Shown here one piece after another: positions 46,961 to 63,153 of a stretch of DNA of 64,000 nt. The stretch lies in assembly GCF_032460525.1 (NCBI RefSeq), contig NZ_CP135963.1:3162001-3226000 (forward strand), written 5' to 3'. The position numbers and the translations under genes are program-made. Within the stretch, counting starts at the first letter, position 1, and each line of letters opens with the position of its first letter. The notes beneath the pieces were generated by a model. The model was given only the letters and a program-made list of their open reading frames with translations. It searched no databases and had not been told where the DNA came from. This stretch comes from Geodermatophilus sp. DSM 44513. GTDB lineage: Bacteria; Actinomycetota; Actinomycetes; Mycobacteriales; Geodermatophilaceae.

Positions 46961-47622
46961 CCGATCAGGGAGAGCACCGCAGGGTGCGCGAGCAGCTGGG
47001 CTGGTACGCCCTCGGGCACGGGACGCCGGAGGAGCGGGCCGGCGTCCGCGCGCACCTGGACGGGTGCGCCGCCTGCCGCGCGGAGTTGGCCGAGCTGGCC
47101 CCGCTGCCGGCCTGGCTGGCGCGGGTGGACCCCGACCGGCTCGACGAGCAGCAGCCGGCGCCGCCGGCCGGGCTCGGCGACGCGGTGCTGGCCCGGATCG
47201 CCGCGGAGAGCGCCGCGGTCCGGAACCGGCCGTCCCGGCGGGTGCTGGCCGCGGCGGCCGCCGTGGGCGTCGCGGCGGCCGGCTTCGGCGTCGGGTGGCT
47301 GGTGCGGCCGGTGCCGCCGCAGCCGCCGCTGGAGCCGGTCGCGGTCGAGGTCGCCACGACCGACATCCAGGCGACCGCGAACGTCATCCCGCACACCTGG
47401 GGCGTGGAGGTGCGGCTGGTCGGCGAGGGCTTCACGGCCGGCGCGGTCTACGAGGTCGTGGTGACCGACGAGGACGGCACGGCGGTCCCGGCGGGGCAGT
47501 TCCTCGGCATCGGCCCGGGCGAGCTGAGCTGCAACCTCAACTCCTCGGTGCTGCGCGAGGACGCCACCGGCTTCGAGGTGCTCGCCGCCGACGGCACGGT
47601 GGTGGCCAGCTCACAGCTGTGA
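46957..47622 (+). CDS. Zinc-finger anti-sigma factor with one membrane helix
   Basis: A 221-residue partner of the upstream sigma factor. The ZAS motif HLDGCAAC (H33, C37, C40) lies in the N-terminal cytoplasmic part, followed by a helix across the membrane (about 96-116) and an outside beta-rich domain (118-221; VRLVGEGFTAGAVYEVVVTD). The outer domain has the look of the Rv0736/RslA-type anti-sigma sensor. GTG overlaps the sigma stop (GTGA). The stimulus is unknown; a zinc-dependent redox signal is plausible from the cysteines. Confidence 0.9.
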   Translation: MTDQGEHRRVREQLGWYALGHGTPEERAGVRAHLDGCAACRAELAELAPLPAWLARVDPDRLDEQQPAPPAGLGDAVLARIAAESAAVRNRPSRRVLAAAAAVGVAAAGFGVGWLVRPVPPQPPLEPVAVEVATTDIQATANVIPHTWGVEVRLVGEGFTAGAVYEVVVTDEDGTAVPAGQFLGIGPGELSCNLNSSVLREDATGFEVLAADGTVVASSQL

Positions 47623-47634
47623 CGCGAGGACTCT

Positions 47635-47651
47635 GCGGTCCTCCGGACCGC
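47635..47651 (+). terminator. Hairpin behind the anti-sigma gene
   Basis: A 7-bp perfect stem, GCGGTCC-TCC-GGACCGC, 12 nt after the stop. It lies upstream of structured repeat copy F, so the two may act together as a terminator. Confidence 0.5.
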
Positions 47652-47671
47652 ACCGCGGCCAGGTGCCCAGG

Positions 47672-47729
47672 AGGACCTCGGTGCCCCCCACGCCTCGCGA
47701 GCTCGACCCGGGCCCCTGCACCGAGGCCG
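47672..47729 (+). repeat. Structured stop-proximal repeat, copy F (behind the anti-sigma gene)
   Basis: AGGA (47672-47675), arms CCTCGGTGC (47676-47684) and GCACCGAGG (47718-47726) pairing perfectly at nine positions, 33-nt loop with CCCCCACGCCTCGC and CGGGCCCCT, then CCG. The arm sequence differs at most positions from copy C yet pairs fully. It lies 49 nt after the stop, further than the other copies. Confidence 0.78.
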
Positions 47730-47805
47730 ATCGCCGCGCGGAGCTGTTGCGTCGCGCCTGCGCGGACCCCTCCGGGGCCCACTCGGCACGACAGGGGAAC
47801 GAGGC

Positions 47806-49506
47806 CTACACCTCCAGGACGGTGGGGATGATCATCGGCCGGCGGCGGTGGGTGTCGGACACCCACTTGCCCATCGTCCGGCGGATCACCTGGGACAGCC
47901 GGTGCGCGTCGGTCGTCCCGTCGGCCAGCGTGCGGCGCAGCGCCTCCTCGACCAGCTGCAGCGCCGGGTCGAAGACGGCCGGGTCGTCGGCGAACCCGCG
48001 CGCGGACAGGTGTACCGGCCGCACGATGGTGCGGGTCGAGGGCTCGATGACCACGGTCAGCGCGACGAACCCCTCGTCACCGAGGATCCGCCGCTCCTGC
48101 AGCGACTCCTCCCCCACGTCGCCGACGTTGAGCCCGTCGACGTAGACGTCGCCGACCGGGACCGAGCCGACGATCGTCGCCTTGCCGTCGACCAGGTCGA
48201 CCACGACGCCGTTCTCGGCGAGCAGCACGCGGTCGGCGGGCATGCCGGTCTCCTCGGCCAGCGCGGCGTGCGCGCGCAGGTGCCGCCACTCGCCGTGCAC
48301 GGGCATGAGGTGGCGCGGCTTGGCCACGTTGAGCAGGGTGCGCAGCTCGCCGGCCGGGGCGTGCCCGGAGACGTGCACCTTCGCGGTCTCCTTGTGCACC
48401 ACGGTGGCACCGAGCCGGGCCAGCCCGTTGATCACCTTGTAGACCGCCGTCTCGTTGCCGGGCACCAGCGAGGAGGCCAGCACGATGGTGTCGCCGGCCT
48501 CGATGGTCACCTGGTGGTGCTCCCCGCGGGCCATCCGCCCCAGCGCGGACAGCGGCTCGCCCTGGGAGCCGGTGCTGACCAGCACCACCTGCTCCGGCGG
48601 CATGCTGGTGGCCTCGTCCAGGCTGACCATGAGGCCGGGGGCCACCCGCAGCAGCCCGAGGTCGCGGGCCACCCCCATGTTGCGCACCATCGAGCGGCCG
48701 ACGAAGGCGACCTTGCGGCCGTGGGTGTCCGCGGCGTCGAGCACCTGCTGGATGCGGTGCACGTGGCTGGCGAAGCTGGAGACGATCAGCCGCTGGGTGG
48801 CCCGCCGGAACACGTCCTCCAGGACCGGGCCGATGGACCGCTCCGGGGTCACGAAGCCGGGGATCTCCGCGTTCGTGGAGTCGGCGAGCAGCAGGTCGAT
48901 GCCCTCCAGGCCCAGCCGGGCGAAGGCGCCCAGGTCGGTGAGGACGCCGTCCAGCGGCAGCTGGTCCATCTTGAAGTCACCGGTGTGCACCAGGACCCCC
49001 GCCGGCGTGTGCACGGCGACGGCCAGCGCGTCGGGGATCGAGTGGTTGACCGAGATGAACTCGCAGTGGAAGGGGCCGGCGACGTGGTCGTCGCCCGCCG
49101 CGACCTCGACCAGCACCGGGTCCAGCCGGTGCTCGCGCAGCTTGGCCTTGACCAGCGCGAGGGTGAACCGAGAGCCGACCAGCGGGAGGTCCCGGCGCAT
49201 CCGCAGCAGGTAGGGGATCGCGCCGATGTGGTCCTCGTGCCCGTGGGTGAGGACGACGGCCACGACGTCGTCGAGCCGGTGCTCGATGACCCCGAAGTCC
49301 GGCAGGATCAGGTCGACGCCGGGCTGCTCGGCCTCGGGGAACAGCACGCCGCAGTCGATGACCAGCAGCTTGCCGTCGAACTCCAGCACGGCCATGTTGC
49401 GGCCGATCTCGCCGAGGCCGCCGAGTGCCATCACCCGCAGGCCGCCGGCCGGCAGGGCGGGCGGGACCTGCAGGTCCAGGTGCGGCTGGGTGGTCGCGGT
49501 GGTCAC
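47806..49506 (-). CDS. rnj: Ribonuclease J
   Basis: A 566-residue metallo-beta-lactamase-fold RNase with 5'-exo and endonuclease activity in mRNA decay and rRNA maturation. The zinc motif HGHEDH is at residues 88-93; further metal ligands are in NHSIPD and HTGDFKMD. The beta-CASP domain follows (ADSTNAEIPGF; SSFASHVHRIQQ; STGSQGEPLSAL), then HVSGHAP and the C-terminal dimerisation domain. It lies 10 nt behind dapA, the actinobacterial order. The GTG start lacks a strong ribosome-binding site and probably relies on coupling. Confidence 0.96.
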   Translation of the reverse strand: MTTATTQPHLDLQVPPALPAGGLRVMALGGLGEIGRNMAVLEFDGKLLVIDCGVLFPEAEQPGVDLILPDFGVIEHRLDDVVAVVLTHGHEDHIGAIPYLLRMRRDLPLVGSRFTLALVKAKLREHRLDPVLVEVAAGDDHVAGPFHCEFISVNHSIPDALAVAVHTPAGVLVHTGDFKMDQLPLDGVLTDLGAFARLGLEGIDLLLADSTNAEIPGFVTPERSIGPVLEDVFRRATQRLIVSSFASHVHRIQQVLDAADTHGRKVAFVGRSMVRNMGVARDLGLLRVAPGLMVSLDEATSMPPEQVVLVSTGSQGEPLSALGRMARGEHHQVTIEAGDTIVLASSLVPGNETAVYKVINGLARLGATVVHKETAKVHVSGHAPAGELRTLLNVAKPRHLMPVHGEWRHLRAHAALAEETGMPADRVLLAENGVVVDLVDGKATIVGSVPVGDVYVDGLNVGDVGEESLQERRILGDEGFVALTVVIEPSTRTIVRPVHLSARGFADDPAVFDPALQLVEEALRRTLADGTTDAHRLSQVIRRTMGKWVSDTHRRRPMIIPTVLEV

Positions 49507-49516
49507 GGGGTGGTGC

Positions 49517-50413
49517 TCACAGGGGGATGCCTCCGTCGGCGAGGTCGACGCGCAGCTGCGCGATCTGGTCGGGGGTGGCGTCGACCAGGGGCGGGCGCAC
49601 GGGCCCGGCCGGCAGGCCGAGCTCGCGCAGCGCCGCCTTGGTCAGGATGACGCCCTGGGTGCGGAAGACGCCGGCGTAGACCGGCAGGAGGCCGTCGTTG
49701 ACCGTCCGGGCCTTGACCAGGTCACCGGACTCCACGGCGGCGATCAGCTCGGCCAGCCGCGGCCCGGTGAGGTGCCCGACGACGCTGACGACGCCGACGG
49801 CACCGACCGCCAGCAGCGGCAGGTTGAGCACGTCCTCGCCGCTGTAGTAGGCCAGGTCGGTGCGGGCCAGCGTCTGCATGACCGCGCCGAGGTCGCCCTT
49901 GGCGTCCTTGACCGCGACGATCCGCGGGTGCTCGGCCAGCCGGGCCAGGGTGTCCACCTCGATGGGCACCACCGAGCGCGGCGGGATGTCGTAGAGCATC
50001 ACCGGCAGGTCGGTGGCGTCGGCGACGGCGGTGAAGTGCCGCAGCAGGCCGGCCTGCGGGGGCCGGTTGTAGTACGGGGTCACGACCAGCAGGCCGTGCG
50101 CGCCCAGCCGCTCGGCGCGGCGGGCGTTCTCGATGCTGTGCGCGGTGTCGTTGGTGCCCACGCCGGCCACCACGGTGGCCCGGTCGCCCACGGCGTCGAG
50201 CACGGCCTCGAGGACGGCGGACTGCTCGCCGTCGCTGAGGGTGGGCGCCTCCCCCGTCGTGCCGAGGACGACCAGCCCGTCGTGCGCCTGCCGGTCGACC
50301 AGGTGGGCGGCCAGCTCCTGGGCCCCGGCCAGGTCGATCGAGCCGTCCTCGGCGAAGGGCGTCACCATCGCCGTGAGCACACGCCCGAAGGGCCGGGCGG
50401 GGTCACTGGTCAT
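49517..50413 (-). CDS. dapA: 4-hydroxy-tetrahydrodipicolinate synthase
   Basis: A 298-residue enzyme that condenses pyruvate with aspartate semialdehyde, the first step of the diaminopimelate/lysine branch. Schiff-base Lys169 is in [19 protein letters not shown] (51-59) binds pyruvate and YYNRPP carries the active tyrosine. The ATG overlaps the folA stop (ATGA), and a TAGATT box lies 6 nt upstream inside folA, so it may have its own leaderless promoter. The product goes to DapB (60589). Confidence 0.96.
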   Translation of the reverse strand: MTSDPARPFGRVLTAMVTPFAEDGSIDLAGAQELAAHLVDRQAHDGLVVLGTTGEAPTLSDGEQSAVLEAVLDAVGDRATVVAGVGTNDTAHSIENARRAERLGAHGLLVVTPYYNRPPQAGLLRHFTAVADATDLPVMLYDIPPRSVVPIEVDTLARLAEHPRIVAVKDAKGDLGAVMQTLARTDLAYYSGEDVLNLPLLAVGAVGVVSVVGHLTGPRLAELIAAVESGDLVKARTVNDGLLPVYAGVFRTQGVILTKAALRELGLPAGPVRPPLVDATPDQIAQLRVDLADGGIPL

Positions 50414-50964
50414 GCCGAGAATCTACCGACCCGCCCGGGGGGCACGTCGGCGTCGCCCGTCGCGCGCCGGTGGTCGGACACCGCGTACCGCAGCCCGGTG
50501 GCCGAGACCGACCAGCCCGACCCGGGGGCGCGCGCCACCCGCACCCAGTCGGCCCCCAGCGCGGGTGCCCAGGTGTCGCCGTCGGCGTCGGTGTCGACGT
50601 CGGTGACGACCACCCGGGAGGCGTGCGGGAGGAAGGCGGCGTACACCCGCCCGCCGCCGATGACCCACACGTCACCGCCGTCGCGCCGGGTCAGCACCTC
50701 GTCGGCCAGCACCTCGTCGACGGAGCCGGCGCGCTCCGCCCCGTCGGCGGCCCAGGCCGGGTCGGTGCTGAGCACGACGTTGCGCCGGCCGGGCAGCGGG
50801 CGGGACCGCGCGGGCAGCGACTCCCAGGTGCGCCGGCCCATGACCACGGTGCTGCCGGTGGTGAGCTCCCGGAACGAGCGGAGGTCCTCGGGCAGGTGCC
50901 AGGGCAGCCGCCCGCCGGCGCCGATCACCCCGCCGCGGGCCTGGGCCCAGACCAGTCCGAGCAC
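50410..50964 (-). CDS. folA: Dihydrofolate reductase
   Basis: A 184-residue enzyme that regenerates tetrahydrofolate with NADPH. The N-terminal [30 protein letters not shown] region holds the substrate pocket with its acidic residue (E26/D27 area); [12 protein letters not shown] and [14 protein letters not shown] are the cofactor motifs. It follows thyA by 8 nt, since ThyA converts methylene-tetrahydrofolate to dihydrofolate. The last ~20 residues extend past the normal fold. Confidence 0.95.
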   Translation of the reverse strand: MLGLVWAQARGGVIGAGGRLPWHLPEDLRSFRELTTGSTVVMGRRTWESLPARSRPLPGRRNVVLSTDPAWAADGAERAGSVDEVLADEVLTRRDGGDVWVIGGGRVYAAFLPHASRVVVTDVDTDADGDTWAPALGADWVRVARAPGSGWSVSATGLRYAVSDHRRATGDADVPPGRVGRFSA

Positions 50965-50972
50965 CCGGTCGC

Positions 50973-51788
50973 TCAGACCGCCACCGCGGCGCGGATGGCC
51001 GGGTGGTGCCGGTAGTCGCGCAGGGTGAGGTGCTCGTAGGTGTAGTCGAACAGCGACGGGGCGGGGGCGAGGTTCAGCGTCGGGAACGGCAGCGCCTCGC
51101 GGGAGAGCTGCTCGCGGACCTGCTCGACGTGGTTGCTGTAGACGTGGCAGTCGCCGCCGACCCAGACCAGGTCACCGGGGGCCAGGCCGGCCTGGTCGGC
51201 GACCATGCGGGTGAGCAGCGCGTAGCTGGCGATGTTGAACGGCACGCCGAGGAACATGTCGGCGCTGCGCTGGTAGAGCTGGCAGGACAGCCGCCCGCCG
51301 GCGACGGAGAACTGGAACAGCGCGTGGCAGGGCGCCAGGGCCATCTCCGGGAGCGCCGCGACGTTCCACGCCGAGACGACCATGCGCCGGGAGTCCGGGT
51401 CGGTGCGCAGCGTCTCCAGGACGCCGGCCAGCTGGTCGACGTGCCCGCCGTCGGGCGTGGGCCACGACCGCCACTGGACGCCGTACACCGGCCCCAGCTC
51501 CCCCTCCGGGGAGGCCCACTCGTCCCAGATGCTGACCCCGTTGTCCTGCAGCCAGCGCACGTTGCCGTCGCCGCGGAGGAACCACAGCAGCTCGAGGGCG
51601 ACCGACCGGAAGTGCACGCGCTTCGTCGTCACCAGCGGGAACCGCTCGGACAGGTCGTAGCGCAGCCGCTCGCCGAACAGGCTCACCGTGCCGGTGCCCG
51701 TCCGGTCGGACTTCGGGGTGCCCTGCTCCAGCACCCGGCGCAGCAGGTCCTCGTACTGCGTGTCGACCTGTTCTCCGTCGCTGCCCAC
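50973..51788 (-). CDS. thyA: Thymidylate synthase
   Basis: A 271-residue enzyme that methylates dUMP to dTMP. Catalytic Cys154 is in [10 protein letters not shown]; the phosphate-binding Arg pair is in [11 protein letters not shown]; the RDRTGTGT-like start ([13 protein letters not shown]) and DCHVYSNH block are intact. GTG at 51788 has a purine-rich GAGGGGGAA 8 nt upstream. It is first in the thyA-folA-dapA-rnj run on the minus strand. Confidence 0.96.
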   Translation of the reverse strand: MGSDGEQVDTQYEDLLRRVLEQGTPKSDRTGTGTVSLFGERLRYDLSERFPLVTTKRVHFRSVALELLWFLRGDGNVRWLQDNGVSIWDEWASPEGELGPVYGVQWRSWPTPDGGHVDQLAGVLETLRTDPDSRRMVVSAWNVAALPEMALAPCHALFQFSVAGGRLSCQLYQRSADMFLGVPFNIASYALLTRMVADQAGLAPGDLVWVGGDCHVYSNHVEQVREQLSREALPFPTLNLAPAPSLFDYTYEHLTLRDYRHHPAIRAAVAV

Positions 51789-51859
51789 CGGATCCGTTCC
51801 CCCTCGCCGTTCGACTGCCGGCCCCAGGGTAGGGGGCGCCGCCGACCAGACTGGCGTCC

Positions 51860-52270
51860 GTGGGGTGGGTGCAGCCGGCGCTGTCCGTGGGGGCCGGGCT
51901 GGTGCTGCTGTGGGCCGCGCTGCTCGTGGCGCTGTGGTGGGCCCGGCCGGCGGACCTGACCGTGCGGCAGGCGCTGCGGCTGCTGCCGGACCTGGTCCGG
52001 CTGGTGCGCCGGCTGGCCGTCGACCCCGCCCTGCCGCGCGGGGTGCGGGTGCGGTTGTGGCTGCTGCTGGGCTACCTGCTGCTCCCGGTCGACCTGGTGC
52101 CCGACGTCGTCCCGGTGCTCGGGTACGCCGACGACGTGGTGGTCGTGGCCCTGGCGCTGCGCGCTGTGGTGCGCGCGGCGGGGGACGCGGCGCTGGTCCG
52201 CTCCTGGCCGGGGAGCCCGGCGGCGCTGGCCGTGGTCCGCCGGCTGGCCGGCCTCCCGGCCGGGTCATGA
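51860..52270 (+). CDS. YkvA/DUF1232-family small membrane protein
   Basis: A 136-residue protein with an N-terminal membrane helix (about 8-27) and the DUF1232 hairpin [20 protein letters not shown] at 72-91, with its conserved P-D-x-x-P-D pattern. The role of this family is unclear. GTG at 51860 lies 7 nt after CAGACT, so possibly leaderless. The stop overlaps by six bases with the convergent gene at 52265. Confidence 0.83.
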   Translation: MGWVQPALSVGAGLVLLWAALLVALWWARPADLTVRQALRLLPDLVRLVRRLAVDPALPRGVRVRLWLLLGYLLLPVDLVPDVVPVLGYADDVVVVALALRAVVRAAGDAALVRSWPGSPAALAVVRRLAGLPAGS

Positions 52271-53482
52271 GCGGCCGACGGCGGCGGCGAGGTCGGCGGC
52301 CAGGTCGCCGCGCCCGGCCACGACGACCGCGTCGAGCAGCATCCAGTCGGCCATGAGCGCCAGCTCCGCGGCGAGCGCGTCGGCCACCTCGGCGCGGTCC
52401 ACGCCGTCCTCGGCGAACGCGGACTGCACGCGCAGGACGCCGGCCTGCCGGTCGGCCTTGAGGTCCACCCGGGCGACCAGCCGGTCACCGAGCAGGAAGG
52501 GCAGCACGTAGTAGCCGTGCACCCGGCGGGCGGCCGGCGTGTAGATCTCCAGCCGGTACCGGAAGCCGAACAGCCGCTCCACCCGCGGCCGCTCCCACAC
52601 CAGGGAGTCGAAGGGGCTCAGCAGCGCCCGGGCGCCCGCCCGGCGGGGACGGCGCGCCGCCGGGTCCAGCCACGCGGGCGCGCCCCAGCCGGCCACCTCC
52701 ACGGGCAGCAGCTCGCCGGCGTCGGCCAGCTCGGCGATCGCCGCCCGCGCGGCGGCCGGGCGCAGCCGGAAGTAGTCGCGCAGGTCCCGCTCGGTGGCCA
52801 CGCCGAGCGCGCGGGCGGCGGTGCGCACCAGCTCGCGGACGGCGTCGGCCGGCTCGGGGGTGGGGGCCTGCAGGACGGCGGCCGGCAGCACCCGCTCGGT
52901 GAGGTCGTAGACCCGCTCGAAGCCGGCCGTGCGGCCGCGGGTGGTGACCACGCCGGTGTAGAACAGCCACTCCAGCGCCACCTTGCCGGCGTGCCAGTTC
53001 CACATGCTCCCGGGGCGGTCCGGGCGGGGCTCGGCCAGGTCGCTGGCCTTGAGCGGCCCGGTCGCCCGCACCCGGTCGAGCACCTCGCTGACGTAGCCGG
53101 GCCGGTCCCGCTGGATGCCGACCATGGAGCCCCAGGCGTGTTCCTCGGCGGCGGCCATCCGCCAGCGCAGGTGCGGGTGCAGCCGGACGGGCAGCAGCGA
53201 GGCCTCGTGCGCCCAGTACTCGAACAGCTCCCGGCGGCGGCCGGCCAGGTCGTCGAGCGCCTCCCGCGGATAGGGTCCGAGCCGGCTGAACGCGGGCAGG
53301 TAGTGGGCGCGGGACAGCACGTTGACCGAGTCGATCTGCAGCACCGCGAGGCGGGCGGCCAGCCGGCGCAGTGCCCGGGTGTCGACGGCGCCCGCCGGCC
53401 GGGGGTCGGCGAGGCCCTGCGCGGCCAGGGCGATGCGCCGGGCCAGGGCGGCCGGCAGCCGGTCGACGACGGGTGCTCCCAC
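52265..53482 (-). CDS. YcaQ-type winged-helix DNA glycosylase
   Basis: A 405-residue protein of the YcaQ/AlkX (HTH_42) family, which unhooks DNA interstrand crosslinks. The N-terminal winged helix has [25 protein letters not shown], split around the conserved QIDSVNV stretch. The middle domain has [12 protein letters not shown]. The conserved [19 protein letters not shown] region, also split, carries the RLFGF-YRLEIY motif. A QxQ/QxD-like catalytic pattern is present as Q-I-D. GTG at 53482 lies 7 nt after CAGGAT. It is divergent from the GNAT gene, which also uses a close -10 box. Confidence 0.85.
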   Translation of the reverse strand: MGAPVVDRLPAALARRIALAAQGLADPRPAGAVDTRALRRLAARLAVLQIDSVNVLSRAHYLPAFSRLGPYPREALDDLAGRRRELFEYWAHEASLLPVRLHPHLRWRMAAAEEHAWGSMVGIQRDRPGYVSEVLDRVRATGPLKASDLAEPRPDRPGSMWNWHAGKVALEWLFYTGVVTTRGRTAGFERVYDLTERVLPAAVLQAPTPEPADAVRELVRTAARALGVATERDLRDYFRLRPAAARAAIAELADAGELLPVEVAGWGAPAWLDPAARRPRRAGARALLSPFDSLVWERPRVERLFGFRYRLEIYTPAARRVHGYYVLPFLLGDRLVARVDLKADRQAGVLRVQSAFAEDGVDRAEVADALAAELALMADWMLLDAVVVAGRGDLAADLAAAVGRS

Positions 53483-53549
53483 GGCGCCGATCCTGCCGGT
53501 GACCCCTGACGTCCTCGGCAGGTCCCCGCCCGGGCCTACGCTGCCTGGC

Positions 53550-54137
53550 GTGCAGCCGTCCTCGCCGTTCCCCCGCCGGTCGGGGACCGCGGAGGTCTCG
53601 GTGCGCCCGGCCCGGCCCGGTGACGCCGAGGCGATCGCCCGCGTGCAGCTGGTCACCTGGCGGACGGCCTACCGCAGCGTGCTGCCGGCCGAGGTCCTCG
53701 ACGCCTGGGACGCGGCCGCGGCGGCGGACACCTGGCGGGCCGCGGTCACCAGCCCGCCGACCCCGGGACACGGCGTCCTGGTGGCCGTGGAGCAGGACGC
53801 GGTGGTCGGCTTCGCCGCGCACGGCCCGGCGGAGCTGGGCCCCGGGGAGGCGTCCTCCCCGGCCGGCCCGAGCAGCGAGGTGGCCGCACTGCTGGTCGAG
53901 CCCCGGTGGGGCCGCCGGGGGCACGGCAGCCGGTTGCTGGCCGCCGTCACCGACCTCGCCCGGGCCGACGGGACGGCGCGGCTGCAGGTGTGGCTGCCCG
54001 AGCAGGACGTCGTCTCGGCCGGCTTCTTCGAGTCGGCCGGCTGGGGGCCGGACGGGTGGGTGCGCACGCTGGACACCGGTGGGGCGCCCCTGCGCGAGGT
54101 CCGCTGGCACACGCTGCTGGAGGAGGGCCGGACGTGA
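53550..54137 (+). CDS. GNAT-family N-acetyltransferase
   Basis: A 195-residue acetyl-CoA-dependent transferase. The core is VSVRPARPGDAEAIARVQ at the start, VAALLVEPRWGRRGHGSRLL for CoA binding (the R/Q-x-x-G-x-G/A motif as RRGHGS), and VSAGFFESAGWGPDGW near the end. The substrate is unknown. GTG at 53550 lies 7 nt after TACGCT, leaderless. Its stop overlaps the next start (GTGA). Confidence 0.9.
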   Translation: MQPSSPFPRRSGTAEVSVRPARPGDAEAIARVQLVTWRTAYRSVLPAEVLDAWDAAAAADTWRAAVTSPPTPGHGVLVAVEQDAVVGFAAHGPAELGPGEASSPAGPSSEVAALLVEPRWGRRGHGSRLLAAVTDLARADGTARLQVWLPEQDVVSAGFFESAGWGPDGWVRTLDTGGAPLREVRWHTLLEEGRT

Positions 54138-54802
54138 CGGGCTTCCAGGGGTTCCCCGACGAGGGGCTGGTCTTCTACGAGGGGCTGGAGGCCGACAACA
54201 GCAAGACCTTCTGGACCCGCCACAAGGCCGTCTACGACGGCTGCGTGCGGGCGCCGGTGCAGGCGCTGGTCGACGAGCTGGCCGGCGAGTTCGGCACCGC
54301 CAAGCTCTTCCGGCCGTACCGCGACGTCCGCTTCAGTCACGACAAGACGCCGTACAAGACCCACCAGGGGGCGGTGGTCGCCCCCGAGGGCCGCGGCCCG
54401 GGAGCGCTCTACGTCCAGTTGTCCGCCGAGGGACTGCTGGTGGGCGGTGGGTGCTGGCGGCTGGAGTCCGACCAGGTGGCCCGGTACCGGCGGGCCGTGG
54501 CCGACGACGTCCAGGGCCCCCGGCTGCGCTCCGAGGTCGACCGGCTCACCGGCGCGGGGTGGGAGATCGGCGGGGACCGCCTGGTGCGCGTGCCCTCCGG
54601 CTTCGACGTCGCGGACGACCGCGTCGACCTGCTGCGGCACAGGTCGCTGCACGCGGCCCGGCGGTGGGAGCCGACGGAGTGGCTGCACGACCGAGGTGCG
54701 CTGGAGGAGGTCCGGACCGCCTGGCGGGACCTCGCCGCCCTCAACACCTGGTTCGCCGACAACGTGGGCGCCACGACCGCCGAGCCGCGCGCCCGCCGCT
54801 GA
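54134..54802 (+). CDS. DUF2461 family protein
   Basis: A 222-residue protein of the DUF2461 (TIGR02453) family. Typical blocks: FYEGLEADNSKTFWTRHK, then FRPYRDVRFSHDKTPYKTHQ, then LYVQLSAEGLLVGGGCW. No catalytic role is known. The start overlaps the GNAT stop, so they form one two-gene unit that converges on the rRNA operon terminator. Confidence 0.88.
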   Translation: MTGFQGFPDEGLVFYEGLEADNSKTFWTRHKAVYDGCVRAPVQALVDELAGEFGTAKLFRPYRDVRFSHDKTPYKTHQGAVVAPEGRGPGALYVQLSAEGLLVGGGCWRLESDQVARYRRAVADDVQGPRLRSEVDRLTGAGWEIGGDRLVRVPSGFDVADDRVDLLRHRSLHAARRWEPTEWLHDRGALEEVRTAWRDLAALNTWFADNVGATTAEPRARR

Positions 54803-54843
54803 TCGGGCGGCACAGCGCTGCCGGAGGCCGTTCCCCGGGAACG

Positions 54844-54881
54844 CACGTAGGGCCCTCACCGGGTGGTGAGGGCCCTACGTG
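54844..54881 (-). terminator. rRNA operon terminator
   Basis: A perfect 17-bp stem (54844-54860 with 54865-54881) and a 4-nt loop, 10 nt behind the 5S 3' end on the minus strand. It is the strongest hairpin at the end of the rrn transcript; it may also end the convergent DUF2461 transcript. Confidence 0.88.
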
Positions 54882-54891
54882 AACGGTTTGT

Positions 54892-55008
54892 CCGGCGGCG
54901 TCCTACTCTCCCACCCCGTCTCCGGGGCAGTACCATCGGCGCTGAGAGGCTTAGCTTCCGGGTTCGGAATGGGTCCGGGCGTTTCCCTCTCGCCATGGCC
55001 GCCGTAAC
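54892..55008 (-). rRNA. rrf: 5S ribosomal RNA
   Basis: About 117 nt on the minus strand, starting GTTACGGCGGCCATGGC and ending near GACGCCGCCGGA. It has the usual loop C sequence (CCCATTCCGAACCC) and closing helix I between GGCGGC and GCCGCC. It is third in the rRNA operon. Confidence 0.95.
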
Positions 55009-55048
55009 ACGGTGAACGGTGGAACCAGCCAATCTGGTTCGTGCGTTC

Positions 55049-55068
55049 AGAACCGCACAGTGGACGCG
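55049..55068 (-). other. 23S rRNA processing stem, 3' strand
   Basis: This 20-nt stretch in the 23S-5S spacer is complementary at 19 of 20 positions to 58353-58372 in the 16S-23S spacer. The two would form the long stem that RNase III cuts to release pre-23S rRNA. Confidence 0.85.
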
Positions 55069-55124
55069 AAACACCTGCAAGTGACTCGACCGTGTCCCCG
55101 CACCCCCGCCAGGGGGGTGTGTGT

Positions 55125-60257
<5,133 letters not shown>

Positions 60258-60588
60258 ATGTTCGAACCCCGGCCGAGAACCGAGAACTGGACGCTCTCGA
60301 TCAATCAACCAAAGGAACCCACAAAGGGGTTAGTTACTTGGCACTGACTTTCGGCACGCTGTTGAGTTCTCAAAGAGCGGACGCACAGCGACTCGACCCT
60401 CTCGGGTGTCGTCTCTGGCGGCTTGTCCCACTGTACGCCGGCTCGCGGAGCCCGCACCCCGGGGGGTGCTCTCCGCGGCCCTGTCGGGCCCGTCCGGCGC
60501 GAGAGAGACGATACACGACGCCCGGGGTCCGTGCGCAACTCGGCCGGGGGCGGCGCCCGTCACAGCCGGCGACGCGGGACGCGGCCGG
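60258..60588 (-). promoter_or_regulatory. rRNA operon promoter and leader
   Basis: No gene lies in these 330 bp. A TATCGT -10 box (minus strand, 60508-60513) with TTGCGC about 19 nt upstream is the best promoter. A TACAGT box nearer the 16S is a possible second one. The boxA antitermination motif TTTGAGAACTC is at 60364-60374. The region begins right behind the dapB stop. Confidence 0.7.
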
Positions 60589-61776
<1,188 letters not shown>

Positions 61777-61777
<1 letters not shown>

Positions 61778-63153
61778 CAGAGCCGGTCGAGCTCCGACTC
61801 GCGGTAGGGACCCACCACCGCCAGGCAGGTGTCGCGGGTGAGCAGGTCGGCGGCGACGGCACGCACCTGCCCCTCCTCGACGCCGTCCAGGCGGGCGAGC
61901 ACCTCCCGCACCGGCAGGTACTCGCCGTGGGACAGCTCGCTCTTGCCCAGCCGGCTCATCCGCGAGCCGGTGTCCTCCAGGCCGAGCACCAGGCCGCCCT
62001 TGAGCTGGCCGCGCCCGCGGGCGACCTCCTCGGGCGTCAGGCCGTCGGCCGCGACGCGGGCGAGCTCCTCGCGCACGATCCGCAGCACCTCGGGCACCCG
62101 CTTGGGCGAGCAGCCGGCGTAGACGGAGAAGGAGCCGGTGCCCGCGTAGTGCGACAGCGCGGACCCCACGCTGTACACCAGCCCGCGCTTTTCCCGGATC
62201 TCCTGGAACAGCCGCGAGCTCATGCCCCCGCCGACGGCGGTCTCCATGACCGCCGCCGCGTACCGCCGCGGGTCGAGCCGGCCCAGGCCCACCGAGCCGA
62301 GCAGCAGGTGCGTCTGCTCGGTGCGCCGGCGGACCAGGCCGGTGGGTCGGGCCGGCGTGCTCGCCGCGCCCTCCTCGCCCTGTCGCAGCGGGGCCGGCCG
62401 GGCCGGGCCCGACAGCCGGGACCCGAAGGCGGCGGTGACCAGGTCGAGCACCTGCCGGTGGTCCACCCGGCCGGCGGCGGCGACCACGACGGAGGGGACG
62501 GTGTAGCGCCGGCGGTACCACCCGTCCACGTCGTCCCGGGTCAGGGCCTCGATGGACTCCACGGTGCCGAGCACCGAGCGGCCCAGTGCCGTCCCCCCGA
62601 AGAGGGTCTCGGCGAACAGGTCGTGCACGAGGTCGGCGGGCTCGTCGTCGCGCATGGCGATCTCCTCGAGCACCACCGTCCGCTCGCTCTCCAGGTCCGC
62701 GGCGGTGTTCAGCGCGTCGGTGACCAGGTCCCCGAGCAGGGTGACGGCCAGCGGCAGGTCGCTGGCGAGCACGTTGGCGTAGTAGCAGGTGTGCTCCTTG
62801 GCGGTGAAGGCGTTCATCTCACCGCCGACGGCGTCCATGGCCGTCGCGATCTCCAGCGCGCCGCGGCTGCCCGTGCCCTTGAACAGCAGGTGCTCCAGGA
62901 AGTGCGAGGAGCCGGCGACGGCGTCGGTCTCGTCGCGCGACCCGACGCCGACCCAGATCCCGACCGTCGCCGAGAGCACCCCGGGCATCGTCTCGGTGAG
63001 CACCCGCAGGCCCCCGGGCAGCTCGGTGCGCTCGACGGTGCCGCCGACCTCGTCGACGTCGAGGACCACGGTGTCCCCGACACCGGCCGGGGCCGGGACG
63101 GGTGCGGCACCCGTCCCGGCCCCGGTCAGGGTCGACCTCGCGGGCTCGGTCAT
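61777..63153 (-). CDS. pepR: M16-family zinc metallopeptidase (PepR type)
   Basis: A 458-residue peptidase of the mitochondrial-processing-peptidase-like family. The inverted zinc motif HFLEH is at 84-88, with Glu164 exactly 76 residues later as the third ligand. The C-terminal half holds the second, inactive M16 domain ([22 protein letters not shown] region, split). It lies directly behind pnp (ATGA overlap), the order found in mycobacteria. The substrate is not known. Confidence 0.94.

Noticed and set aside
54803-54843. GGAGGCCGTTCC behind the DUF2461 gene, similar to the end of the structured repeat
   Set aside because: There is no left arm, no loop core and no AGGA near the stop; similarity is limited to about 12 bases.
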